Part shown: positions 36,640 to 44,922 of the stretch, in pieces
Numbering within the stretch: position 1 is the first letter of the stretch
Layout of the letters: every line of letters starts with the position of its first letter
DNA from: Serratia quinivorans
GTDB taxonomy: Bacteria > Pseudomonadota > Gammaproteobacteria > Enterobacterales > Enterobacteriaceae
Length of the DNA: 64,000 bases
NCBI RefSeq assembly: GCF_946227985.1
Contig: NZ_CAMKGL010000002.1
Span: forward strand, 550,294 to 614,293
Reading direction: 5' to 3'
Made by a program: the position numbers and the translations under genes
Notes under the pieces: generated by a model
What the model was told of the DNA's origin: nothing
The model's database searches: none
The model's input: the letters and a program-made list of their open reading frames with translations, nothing else

Positions 36640-36765
36640 TACGCCAAAGATAATATTTTCTTATTATAGGCCGCATCAGCCTCTCAGGTAATGCCGAAAT
36701 TTACGCCAAAGCCTATATCCATCAGAACTGAATGAATAGAACCCCATTTGCGGGTTTCTTTGTAT

Positions 36766-37260
36766 TCAAAACACCCGGCTAACCAGCATCAGGGCCAGCG
36801 CCCAAATCCCGGCGGACAGCGCGCTGGCGCAATAGACCTGCCTGAGGGGCAATGCAATGATGCCGGCGACCAACGGCACGCTGTAGCGCATCACCGCCAA
36901 AAAACGCGAGATAAACAACAGTGGCATCCCTTTTTTCTGCAGTGTGGTTTGTGCCTTGTGCAGTGGCGCCTGAAATCTGACCGGCAGTCCTTTAAGCGAC
37001 CCCTGGCGGCAGAACAGCGCGCCACAATGGAAGGACAAAACGGAGCCGAGCAGGGCGCCCAGGGTAATCGCCGCCCAGACATAGCCGTCGGGGATCACCG
37101 GTTTACCGGCAACGATACCCAGCATCAGCGTGACCGACGCAGGTGGCAGCAGCGAAGAAATAAAAATCACTGACTTTCCCAGCGAAAATAAAAAGATAAT
37201 CAACAACAGGAATTCAGGTTCCGGGCTGTATTTGGCGATAATTTGTGTGAGTTGTTCCAT
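36766..37260 (-). CDS. Short DedA-like membrane protein
   Basis: 164 residues, four to five hydrophobic segments. The FISRFLAVMRYSVPLVAGIIALPLRQVYCASALSAGIWALAL block corresponds to the DedA/SNARE-associated signature (F-x-x-R-F...R...P..AG), and the N-terminal half (FIFLFSLGKSVIFISSLLPPASVTLMLGI) to the re-entrant loop. DedA proteins act in membrane homeostasis as lipid flippases. It is somewhat shorter than DedA/YabI (about 200-220) and lacks the usual acidic loop residue in a clear form. Function not certain. Confidence 0.7.
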   Translation of the reverse strand: MEQLTQIIAKYSPEPEFLLLIIFLFSLGKSVIFISSLLPPASVTLMLGIVAGKPVIPDGYVWAAITLGALLGSVLSFHCGALFCRQGSLKGLPVRFQAPLHKAQTTLQKKGMPLLFISRFLAVMRYSVPLVAGIIALPLRQVYCASALSAGIWALALMLVSRVF

Positions 37261-37415
37261 CGGCCACCTTTGAAAATGTATTCTCTGGTGACCAGTGTCC
37301 CATTCGTAACTTCAATAAATGGTCAATTAGGTTTTGTTAACTGAATAGGTTCATCCTGATGAGATAGCGCGGTTACCCTGGTGATACGCCTGAGATAAAA
37401 ACAAGGAAGGTAACA

Positions 37416-37715
37416 ATGTTAAAAGTGATTGCTGAAGATTTTATCAAGCTCGATTGTGTAGAAACGGTGATGCCGCTCTATCAGGAACTGGTGGAGAAAA
37501 CCCGGCAGGAGCCGCTTTGCCTCTCCTATGAGTTGTTTATTGATCACCAGGATGCGGGGCATTTTATTTTTGTCGAGGAGTGGCCCGATCGCGCCGCACT
37601 GGACGCCCATTGCCAAACGGAACACTTCAGGCGTTTGGTGCCCTTGATCAATCAGCACCAGAGTAAACCCTGTACCTTCCTGTTTATGCAGCCTTATTCC
37701 GCCGTGAAATCCTAA
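37416..37715 (+). CDS. Putative quinol monooxygenase (ABM domain)
   Basis: 99 residues, one antibiotic-biosynthesis-monooxygenase ferredoxin-like fold as in YgiN: MLKVIAEDFIKLDCVETVMPLYQELVEKTRQEPLCLSYELFIDHQDAGHFIFVEEWPDRAALDAHCQTEHFRRLVPLI. The His after the AALDAHCQT segment is typical of the family. Its substrate is not known; quinol oxidation is inferred. A good GGAAGG site precedes the ATG. Monocistronic with its own terminator. Confidence 0.8.
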   Translation: MLKVIAEDFIKLDCVETVMPLYQELVEKTRQEPLCLSYELFIDHQDAGHFIFVEEWPDRAALDAHCQTEHFRRLVPLINQHQSKPCTFLFMQPYSAVKS

Positions 37716-37727
37716 TCAGCAAAAAAA

Positions 37728-37745
37728 GCCCCGCAGAGCGGGGTT
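37728..37745. terminator. Terminator of the monooxygenase gene
   Basis: CCCCGC (37729-37734), loop AGA, GCGGGG (37738-37743), preceded by seven A's. Stronger for the minus-strand direction (T-run), so it also helps insulate the operon on the right, but lies between convergent genes. Confidence 0.75.
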
Positions 37746-37819
37746 AATGGCTTCTCAAACACTGTCTTGTAGTGATTAAAAATTAGACTGCGAATGATTG
37801 CCATTCACTAAGAATGTTC

Positions 37820-38542
37820 TCAAAAGGGTTTCGCCGCGGCCTGGCGCACCCGCGCCACCCAGCTTTGCTGGTAGTCAAAGGAAGGGGCTTCATGCCGGTT
37901 CAAACCTTGGCGGACGATGGCCTTCACCGCCTGACTCGCCAGCGGATTTTTTTGTGCAATCTGTCGGGCGAGTGTCAGCGCCTCCTCGCGTGCGCTGCCC
38001 TCACTGATGCGGGAAATGGCTCCCTGTTGCCAGGCCTCCTGCGCGCTGATGACTCGGCCGGTCAGTAACCACTCGAGAGCGATGTAGGGTGAGATGCGCG
38101 CCGGCAGCCGTGAACATCCCCCCTGCGCGGCAATCAATCCCAGCCCGGTTTCCGGGAAACTGAACTGTGCGTCGCGGCTGGCGACGATCAGGTCGCAGGC
38201 CAGCGCGATCTCGAAGCCGCCGCCGAAGGCGATGCCCGCTACGGCGGCAATAATCACCTTGGTAAGTTGGGCATGCACCAGGCCGCCAAATCCCTCCGGT
38301 TCGACCACCGGCAGTTCGCCCTGCTGGAAGGCTCTGACGTCCATCCCAGCGGAAAACACCTGCGGCAGGCCGGTCAGCACGATCACCCGAACGGCATCAT
38401 CCTGTTCGGCCCGTTGCAAATAGCCCTGGATCAGTTGCGCCATCGCCAGATTGATGGCGTTCTTTTTTTCCGGTCGGTTCAGGGTAATCACGGCAATGCC
38501 GTCATCTTGTTCATACAGCACCGGGGGGGGCAGGTCACTCAT
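37820..38542 (-). CDS. Enoyl-CoA hydratase/isomerase family protein
   Basis: 240 residues, crotonase fold. The oxyanion-hole segment is AVAGIAFGGGFEIALACD and both catalytic Glu positions are present (FSFPETGLGL and YIALEWLLTGRVISAQEA). It probably hydrates or dehydrates a short or omega-carboxy enoyl-CoA, as PaaF-type enzymes do. Last gene of a five-gene operon; its start overlaps the MFS gene by 8 bases. With the thiolase and dehydrogenase upstream it completes a beta-oxidation-type trio running in either direction. Confidence 0.85.
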   Translation of the reverse strand: MSDLPPPVLYEQDDGIAVITLNRPEKKNAINLAMAQLIQGYLQRAEQDDAVRVIVLTGLPQVFSAGMDVRAFQQGELPVVEPEGFGGLVHAQLTKVIIAAVAGIAFGGGFEIALACDLIVASRDAQFSFPETGLGLIAAQGGCSRLPARISPYIALEWLLTGRVISAQEAWQQGAISRISEGSAREEALTLARQIAQKNPLASQAVKAIVRQGLNRHEAPSFDYQQSWVARVRQAAAKPF

Positions 38543-39707
38543 TGGCTTTTTCTCCCTGGAAGAACAGCAACGTCAGCAGCAGGGCGATAGCCCCCAGCGG
38601 CAGCGAGAACAAGGGGAGATAAAAGGCCGGCAGCGCATACAGCGTCAGCCCCCCCAGCATGCCACCCGCTGCGATGCCGGCATACAGCACCGAGCTGTTG
38701 AGTGAAACGGTCAACGCGCCAAAGCGTTTGGACAGCGATAACAAGTGGTGCTGGATCGGCACCAGATACATCCAGCCGGTAATGCCCCATACCAGAAAGA
38801 TCGCCAGTACCCAGCCGGGGGAACTGACGTAAAAGGCCAGCAGGAACAGCGAAACGGTTTGCACCGATACCGAAAACAGCAGCACAAACTTGCTGCCGAA
38901 GGTATCGGTCAACAGGCCGGAAACGAAGTTACCGATAACGGCGCCAATACCGAACACCAGCAACGCGATCGGTAAAATAGCCTCCGGGCCAAACTGGGTG
39001 TTTTTCAGCAATACGCTCACATAGCTGTAAACGATATGCTCGGAGCAGACGGCGAAAAAGGTGATCAGTAAGGTGGTCAGTACCGCTTTTTGTCGCAGCG
39101 GAGCAAGCCGCTCTTTCAGCGTGTGTTTACCCGGTGCCGCGATGGTGCTCAGTGCCAGCGAAAGCCCCAACAGTGAAACCGCGCCCAACAGGGCAATCAG
39201 CAAAAAGATTTCCCGCCAGCCGATCAACCTGGCCAGGAAGGTGCCGAAGGGAATACCGAGGGCAATAGCCAGGGTCATGCCGCCGTAAACGATAGATATC
39301 GCCAGCCCGCGGCGTTTTTCCGCTACCAATCCAACCGCAGCCGCCGCGGCCTGCGGCGTATAGCAAGCCGCGCCCAGCGCCGCCAGCACCCGCCCGGCAG
39401 ACATTTGCAAAAAGCTGTCGGCATAGGCGCAGACCAGATTACCGGCGATAAATAACACCAGGGCCAACTGCAAAATATGTTTGCGATTGAGGTTACCCAG
39501 CAGCCAGGCGGTCAGCGGGGCAAACAGCATATACGCCAGGGCAAACACCGAGATTAACTGCCCCGCTTGCGCGGGGCTGACGGCAAAGGTACCGGAAATC
39601 TCGTCGAGGATACCGGCGACAATAAATGCGTCGGTCCCTATGGCAAAGGTGCCGGTCGCCATCAGACACAGCGTAAGAAAATGGCCGTTATAGTCCGTCA
39701 ACTTCAT
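38535..39707 (-). CDS. MFS exporter in the aminoketone operon
   Basis: 390 residues, twelve membrane helices of the DHA1 (arabinose-efflux-like) branch. The N-terminal half carries TFAIGTDAFIVAGILDEISGTFAVSPAQAGQLISVFALAYML, motif A-like LGNLNRKHIL and the motif C-like region GGMTLAIALGIPFGTFLARLIGW, typical of drug and metabolite exporters. The start codon overlaps the aminoketone-synthase stop by 4 bases, tying it to that enzyme. It probably exports the pathway product or gives self-resistance. Confidence 0.85.
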   Translation of the reverse strand: MKLTDYNGHFLTLCLMATGTFAIGTDAFIVAGILDEISGTFAVSPAQAGQLISVFALAYMLFAPLTAWLLGNLNRKHILQLALVLFIAGNLVCAYADSFLQMSAGRVLAALGAACYTPQAAAAAVGLVAEKRRGLAISIVYGGMTLAIALGIPFGTFLARLIGWREIFLLIALLGAVSLLGLSLALSTIAAPGKHTLKERLAPLRQKAVLTTLLITFFAVCSEHIVYSYVSVLLKNTQFGPEAILPIALLVFGIGAVIGNFVSGLLTDTFGSKFVLLFSVSVQTVSLFLLAFYVSSPGWVLAIFLVWGITGWMYLVPIQHHLLSLSKRFGALTVSLNSSVLYAGIAAGGMLGGLTLYALPAFYLPLFSLPLGAIALLLTLLFFQGEKANE

Positions 39708-40915
39708 CCTGCTCTCCGTAACTGATTGGCGTCCCAGACTTTGCTTAACGCCGCCAGGAAATATTCCACGTCCTCATGAGTATGAGCAGAGGTCGGCGTA
39801 ACGCGCAAACGCTCGCTACCGGCCGGTACCGTTGGCGCGTTCACCGGCTGCACGTAAATATCGTACTCGTCGAGCAATTGCTTGCTGATGTGCTTGTTGC
39901 GGTGTGGATCGCCGACCAGTACCGGCAGAATGTGGCTGTCCTGCGAGACCAGCGGAATGCCGGCGTCGCGCAGGCCGGATTTCAAATGGTCGATAATCGC
40001 CAGCAGGTGCTTGCGTTGGGTGTCATGCTCCAGGTTGTATTTGAAACTGGCCAGCGCGGCCGCCACCACAGGAGCAGGGGACGAGGTGCTGAAGACAAAC
40101 GCCGGCGACCAGCTACGCACTGCTTCAACCACTGCGCGGGGGGCGGCGATATAGCCACCGGCAGCACCGTAAGATTTGCCAAAGCCACCCTGAATAATGG
40201 TGATCTTGTCCAACAGGCCAAGTTGTTCGGCATAGCCCAACCCGCGATGGCCGTAAACGCCGGCAGAGTGGATCTCGTCCAGATAGGTCAGCGCCTGATA
40301 TTTCTCCGACAGTTCCACAATTTGTGCCAGCGGCGCAAAGTCACCGTCCATTGAATACAGCGACTCGAAGGCGATCAGCTTGGGCCGATGCGGATCGGCG
40401 GCCTGCAGCAGTTCGGCCAGATGGGCCACGTCATTGTGGCGGAAGATTTTTTTCTCCGCCTTGCTGTAACGGATGCCGTAAATCATCGAGGCGTGGTTCA
40501 GCTCATCGGAAAACACAATCAGATCGGGAATGGCATCGCACAGGGTGGACAAGGTGGCGTCATTGGCACCGAATCCGGTGGTAAACAGCAGCGCCGACTC
40601 TTTGCCGTAGGCGCTGGCTAACAGGGTTTCCAATTCGCTGTGGTAGACAGAAGTGCCGGAAATGCTGCGTGCGCCGCAGGTACCCAGCCCGACACGGTTC
40701 ACCGCGTCGGTCGTGGCCAGGATGACTTTAGGGTGATGGCTCATGGCCAGATAGTCATTGGAGCACCAGACGTTCAAACGGCGTTCACCGTTCTGACCGT
40801 GGCTGGTGGCCCAGGGTTTATCCAGCACGCTGCGTTCCAGATTGAGGAACTCACGGAAGCGGCCCTGTTTTTTGGTTTCGGCCAGTTTTTCTTCAAGAAT
40901 GTTCAATACGCTCAT
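39704..40915 (-). CDS. 5-Aminolevulinate-synthase-like alpha-oxoamine synthase
   Basis: 403 residues, PLP-dependent. It follows Rhodobacter ALAS closely: NVWCSNDYLAMSHHP, IFRHNDVAHLAELL, PKLIAFESLYSMDGDFAP, Lys247 in GGFGKSYGAAGGY (PLP Schiff base), YVQPVNAPTVPAGSERLRVTP with Arg371 where ALAS binds the substrate carboxylate. The glycine-selecting Thr83 of R. capsulatus ALAS is Ala82 here (TCGARSISG), so a larger amino acid than glycine may be used. Enterobacteria make 5-aminolevulinate from glutamyl-tRNA, so this is a specialised enzyme and not a haem gene. CqsA and BioF are more distant members of this fold. Confidence 0.88.
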   Translation of the reverse strand: MSVLNILEEKLAETKKQGRFREFLNLERSVLDKPWATSHGQNGERRLNVWCSNDYLAMSHHPKVILATTDAVNRVGLGTCGARSISGTSVYHSELETLLASAYGKESALLFTTGFGANDATLSTLCDAIPDLIVFSDELNHASMIYGIRYSKAEKKIFRHNDVAHLAELLQAADPHRPKLIAFESLYSMDGDFAPLAQIVELSEKYQALTYLDEIHSAGVYGHRGLGYAEQLGLLDKITIIQGGFGKSYGAAGGYIAAPRAVVEAVRSWSPAFVFSTSSPAPVVAAALASFKYNLEHDTQRKHLLAIIDHLKSGLRDAGIPLVSQDSHILPVLVGDPHRNKHISKQLLDEYDIYVQPVNAPTVPAGSERLRVTPTSAHTHEDVEYFLAALSKVWDANQLRRAG

Positions 40916-40930
40916 ACGGAATTCCTTGCA

Positions 40931-42145
40931 TTAGAGGGCTTTAATGACCAATGAAACACCCTGGCCGACACCGACACACATTGTCACCAGCGCATGCTTT
41001 AATTGCCGGGTATGCAGCTCCAGCGCGCTGGTCAACACCAGTCGCGCGCCGGACATGCCCAGCGGATGCCCGAGGGCGATGGCTCCGCCGTTTGGATTGA
41101 CCCGCGTATCCTTGACGTCGATACGCCAGCTTTTCAGCGTCGCCAGCACCTGGGCGGCAAACGCCTCATTAATTTCAATCACGTCAAAATCGTTCAGGGT
41201 AAAACCGGACCGCGCCAGAAGCCGTTCGGTGGCGGCGATCGGCCCAATTCCCATCAGCGATGGGGCGACGCCGGCGCTGGCGCTGTCACCTATCTCCGCC
41301 AGCGGCTGCAGCGACTTGCGTTTCACATAGCGGCCGCTGGCCAGCAACAGCACCGCAGCGCCGTCATTAATGCCGGAGGCGTTACCGGCCGTGACCGAGC
41401 CGTCGGGGGTAAAGGCCGGTTTCAGCGCCTGCAATTTTTGCAGCGTGGTCTGACGTGGGAACTCGTCCTGCTCGAAGGTTTTGCGGATTTTACGGTCGCC
41501 CTGTACCTCGAGCGGCGTTATCTCCCGGGCCAAGCGGCCATTTTCGATCGCCCGCCAGGCCTTCTGCTGCGAGGCCAGGGCAAAAGCATCCTGATCTTCA
41601 CGGGATATCCGGTACTGCTGCGCGACGTTCTCCGCCGTTATGCCCAGTGGATCGCTACCATAGCGCTGGGCTAACTGCGGGTTAATAAAACGCCAGCCGA
41701 GGGTGGTGTCGTAGAGTTTGACCCCCTTGTCGAAAGGCGTTTCACTTTTGCCCATCACGTAGGGCGCACGGCTCATGCTCTCCACACCACCGGCCAAGAC
41801 CAGATCGCTGAGCCCGCTTTTTATTTTTGCGCTGGCGTAGATCACCGCATCCAGCCCGGACGCACACAAACGGTTAAGGGTAATCGCCGGCACGCCCTGA
41901 TCCAGACCGGAGAGCAGTGCTGCCATCCGGGCCACGTTACGGTTGTCTTCTCCGGCCTGATTGGCGCAGCCGAGGATCACTTCATCAATATCCGCTTCGG
42001 TTTCCGGATGTCGTTGCAGCAGCGCCCGGATAATAGAGGCCGCCATATCGTCTGGACGAGTTAACGCCAGGCTACCGCCATAGGCGCCAATAGCCGTGCG
42101 CGTGCCGTCGATCAGATAGACCCCATCGTCTTTAATCGTCATCAT
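40931..42145 (-). CDS. Acetyl-CoA acyltransferase (thiolase), 3-oxoadipyl-CoA type
   Basis: 404 residues. Degradative/condensing thiolase with the acylated Cys94 in TLNRLCASGLDAV, the INEAFAAQ block, the His in NPNGGAIALGHPLGMSGAR and the second Cys in VTMCVGVGQGVSLVI. The LIDGTRTAIGAYGGSLALTRPDDMAA opening resembles PaaJ/PcaF, which interconvert 3-oxoadipyl-CoA with succinyl-CoA and acetyl-CoA. It begins six bases after the dehydrogenase stop. In this operon it could condense two acyl-CoAs to feed the ALAS-like enzyme. Confidence 0.88.
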   Translation of the reverse strand: MMTIKDDGVYLIDGTRTAIGAYGGSLALTRPDDMAASIIRALLQRHPETEADIDEVILGCANQAGEDNRNVARMAALLSGLDQGVPAITLNRLCASGLDAVIYASAKIKSGLSDLVLAGGVESMSRAPYVMGKSETPFDKGVKLYDTTLGWRFINPQLAQRYGSDPLGITAENVAQQYRISREDQDAFALASQQKAWRAIENGRLAREITPLEVQGDRKIRKTFEQDEFPRQTTLQKLQALKPAFTPDGSVTAGNASGINDGAAVLLLASGRYVKRKSLQPLAEIGDSASAGVAPSLMGIGPIAATERLLARSGFTLNDFDVIEINEAFAAQVLATLKSWRIDVKDTRVNPNGGAIALGHPLGMSGARLVLTSALELHTRQLKHALVTMCVGVGQGVSLVIKAL

Positions 42146-42151
42146 TTTTCC

Positions 42152-43681
42152 TTAGGGCGCGACGGCCAGCTCTGGCCGGGTGATATTGAGCAAAGAGTAA
42201 TGCGGGTAATAGCGGGCGGAATGCAGCAGCTGCGCCATATTGTCCAGCGTCGACTTCACGTTTTTTTGCCCAAGCCGTGCCAGCCAGCTAAAGATGCCAT
42301 CGGCATAGTTAACGCCGGCCACCGCGGCGATATCGATATCCGCCCGGCTGCAAACTCCGCTCTCCACCATAATCACCGACTCATTGATCAGGCTGCTCAG
42401 GACGCGGGCGACAATCAGGCCCGGGGAGTCTTTAATAAACTCCACCTGTGGGATCAATGTTTGCAGCAGCGTCAGAAACAGCGCTTTATTGGCCGCGCTG
42501 GCATCCTGACTGTGGGCAGCCACCAGATAGGCGGTATCGGCGTAATTGAGCGCGGCGTCGATCACGAAGGTATCGAGTTCGGTCAATTCAGCCAGCAGAT
42601 TGGCCGTGCGGCCATCGGTGATTTTGACGGCCATTGCGTCATTCACCTGGATAAAACGGCCCAGCTTCGGCCGTTCCGGCTGGCGATTAATCTGCACCCT
42701 TGGCCAGAGCGCCAAAGCGCGCTGTTGCAACAGCTCGAACAGGGGATGTTCACCATAAAAATGCAGTGAGGTCAGCGTGCCGCTGCCTGCGTCGGCGGTG
42801 TTGGGTTCAGCGGAAGAGGAGGTAAAAAAGGAACGGCCGTTTTTCTTGCCCAGCAGCCCGGCATCCACCAGCGAACGTTGCAAATGGCCGGGGGTATAGC
42901 GGGGATCGTACTGCATGTCCTGCCAAATCTGGCTGCTGACCTGATAGTTAATATCCTGGCCGATAAAATCGGTCAGCTCTAAAGGCCCCATGCGGAAGTG
43001 GCCACCGGCCTTGAGTGCGCGGTCGATCTGCGGTGCCAGCGCCACGTTCTCTTCCAACAGCCGGAACCCTTCCAGATAGAAAGGTCGTGCCATCCGGTTG
43101 ACGATAAAGCCCGGTGTGGCTTTGCAGACCACAAACTGTTTGCCTATCGCCGTCACCAACTGCTGACAACGCAGGCTGGTGGCCCGGCTGGTAAAGTACG
43201 ACGGAATAATTTCGATCAGTTTCATCAGCGGGGCCGGATTAAAGAAGTGCAGGCCAATAAAACGGGCGTTATTTTCGACGCCTGCCGCCAGCTTATTCAA
43301 TGACAGCGATGAGGTATTGGTGGCGATAATCGCCTCTTTTTTCACCGTGGCGGCAATCGCCGCGAGGATCTCATGCTTGGTTGCCTCATGTTCCGCGATG
43401 GTTTCAATCACCAGGTCGCTGTCGGCGATAGCGTCGAAAATGGGGGAGAAAACCAGATTGGCCAATATCTCGCCTTTTTTCTGCGGGCTTATTTTCCCGC
43501 CGTCTATTTTCTTATCCAGGTCACGGATAATATAGTCCCTGGCCTGATTCAGATTATTACCGCTACGATTATAAAGCAGGGTTCGTATGCCGTTTTGCGC
43601 CAGAAGATAGGCAATACCTCTGCCCATGGTCCCGGCACCAATAACAGCGACCGAATGGATTGCCGAATTATTCTCTGCCAT
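42152..43681 (-). CDS. 3-Hydroxyacyl-CoA dehydrogenase, PaaH-like
   Basis: 509 residues. N-terminal NAD-binding fold (VAVIGAGTMGRGIAYLLAQNGIRT), the TNTSSLSLNKLA and IGLHFFNPAPLMKLIEIIPS block holding the catalytic His, then two C-terminal 3HCDH domains (QINRP-like FIVNRMARPFYLEGFRLLEE and the second near LIVARVLSSLINESVIMVESG). The two-domain C-terminus is typical of PaaH/FadB-N relatives. First gene of the operon. ATG at 43681 is used; its ribosome site is weak (GGGG), and the upstream TTG frame is not supported. Confidence 0.87.
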   Translation of the reverse strand: MAENNSAIHSVAVIGAGTMGRGIAYLLAQNGIRTLLYNRSGNNLNQARDYIIRDLDKKIDGGKISPQKKGEILANLVFSPIFDAIADSDLVIETIAEHEATKHEILAAIAATVKKEAIIATNTSSLSLNKLAAGVENNARFIGLHFFNPAPLMKLIEIIPSYFTSRATSLRCQQLVTAIGKQFVVCKATPGFIVNRMARPFYLEGFRLLEENVALAPQIDRALKAGGHFRMGPLELTDFIGQDINYQVSSQIWQDMQYDPRYTPGHLQRSLVDAGLLGKKNGRSFFTSSSAEPNTADAGSGTLTSLHFYGEHPLFELLQQRALALWPRVQINRQPERPKLGRFIQVNDAMAVKITDGRTANLLAELTELDTFVIDAALNYADTAYLVAAHSQDASAANKALFLTLLQTLIPQVEFIKDSPGLIVARVLSSLINESVIMVESGVCSRADIDIAAVAGVNYADGIFSWLARLGQKNVKSTLDNMAQLLHSARYYPHYSLLNITRPELAVAP

Positions 43682-44028
43682 AAAAATCCCCGTGAGTATT
43701 TTTCTGCCTTGCGAAATTCGCAAATGCTTATAATTTCTTCGGATTTAAAAAGCACCAGGTGCCTATGGCGAAGGTAATGGGCAGAGCTGCCAGTGTCTAA
43801 CGGTAGAAGTGACAGGTTTACAATAAATCGGCTTTATGTTATTCGCGTAATTTCCGCTATTAATGCCATTTAAAGGCGTTATTTATTAATATCCGAGCGG
43901 GCATAGCTGTTTTTGATATAGGCATGGTACTTTTTATACTATGAAACGGCTGTTGCCGCTCCGAGCCCTCCACTATAGTTAATCTTACTTATCGATAACC
44001 CGGTGCGGCCTTCTGGAGAACCTGTTTT
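43682..44028. promoter_or_regulatory. Divergent control region of the aminoketone operon and its LuxR regulator
   Basis: 347 bases, AT-rich in the middle. Dyads: GCACC-A-GGTGC (43752-43762), close to the operon start, and CATGGTA-N7-TACTATG (43923-43943, 6 of 7 pairs), about 85 bases upstream of luxR. A luxR promoter may be TTGCCG, 15 bases, TATAGT ending near 43979. Neither dyad is a classic 20-base lux box, so the operator is open. No gene or RNA is evident here. Confidence 0.45.
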
Positions 44029-44745
44029 ATGGACACCCACCTTCAGCCTTTGATGGATGCCTTACTGACCAGTCTGCCAAACCGCGAGGTTTTTTTAAGC
44101 CAGCTGGCACCCTGTGCCCAGGCGTTGGGTTTTGAATACTATTCTTACACGGTCTTTTCCTGCTACCCGGCCAGCCGACCCAAAATGCTGATAGAGGGCA
44201 ATTTCCCCGAATCCTTCCTGGAGGACTACCACAAGCTGCGGGTTTACCTGCAGGATCCGGTCATTGCACAGGCCCATCATTCCACGCTGCAATTTTATTG
44301 GGATGAACACTTCTACCAGGATAAGCCAGAACTGTGGTGGCGTATGGCCCAGTTTGGTATCCGCGAAGGCTGGTCGCAGTCGGTCAAGGATTGCTATGGC
44401 CGACTGGGCATTCTCACCTTTGCCGGAAAAAGTATTCCCGTTCAGTCTCCGCAGGCCAGTGCGCGTAACGAAACCTTTTTCCTGTGGTTGGCGCAGATAG
44501 TTCATAAAACGCTGCGTGAAGGATTAATATCGGTGAACGACGAGGCAATCAAAGATGTGCTGACGCTGCGCGAGAAGGATATTTTGCGCTGGTGCAGCGA
44601 AGGTAAAACCTCAGAGGAAACCGCTCTGCTAATGGGGCTGAGTGAACGGACGGTGAATTTCCACATTGGCAATTCGATTAAAAAGTTATCGGTGGCGAAT
44701 AAAACTGCCGCCACGGCGAAGGCGGTGTATTTACAGCTTATTTAA
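44029..44745 (+). CDS. LuxR-family quorum-sensing regulator, SdiA-like solo
   Basis: 238 residues. N-terminal autoinducer-binding domain (about 15-165) and C-terminal LuxR HTH (LTLREKDILRWCSEGKTSEETALLMGLSERTVNFHIGNSIKKL). Of the ligand-pocket residues, Tyr67, Asp76-Pro77, Trp91 and Gly114 are in place, but the first Trp (Trp57 of TraR) is Phe63. It resembles SdiA in length and layout. No luxI gene is in the window, so it is a solo that may read foreign or distant acyl-homoserine lactones or another ligand. Divergent from the ALAS-like operon, which it probably controls. Confidence 0.88.
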   Translation: MDTHLQPLMDALLTSLPNREVFLSQLAPCAQALGFEYYSYTVFSCYPASRPKMLIEGNFPESFLEDYHKLRVYLQDPVIAQAHHSTLQFYWDEHFYQDKPELWWRMAQFGIREGWSQSVKDCYGRLGILTFAGKSIPVQSPQASARNETFFLWLAQIVHKTLREGLISVNDEAIKDVLTLREKDILRWCSEGKTSEETALLMGLSERTVNFHIGNSIKKLSVANKTAATAKAVYLQLI

Positions 44746-44922
44746 CCGCGTTTGAAATAGTTAATCGGCTAGCCGTTAGAAATGTGATGTTTATATTTTG
44801 TTAAATAAAGAATTATCCTGGCCAGTATTTACCGCCGATCACAAAAGCGCGAGAAAGCGTTTCACCCTTATCCTTCCCGGCAGTACCCTGTAGGCACCAA
44901 GGTTGCATAGAAGGGATGTGAT

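Noticed and set aside
36640..36720. LexA box for cho
   Set aside because: No CTGT-N8-ACAG pattern; the region is only AT-rich.
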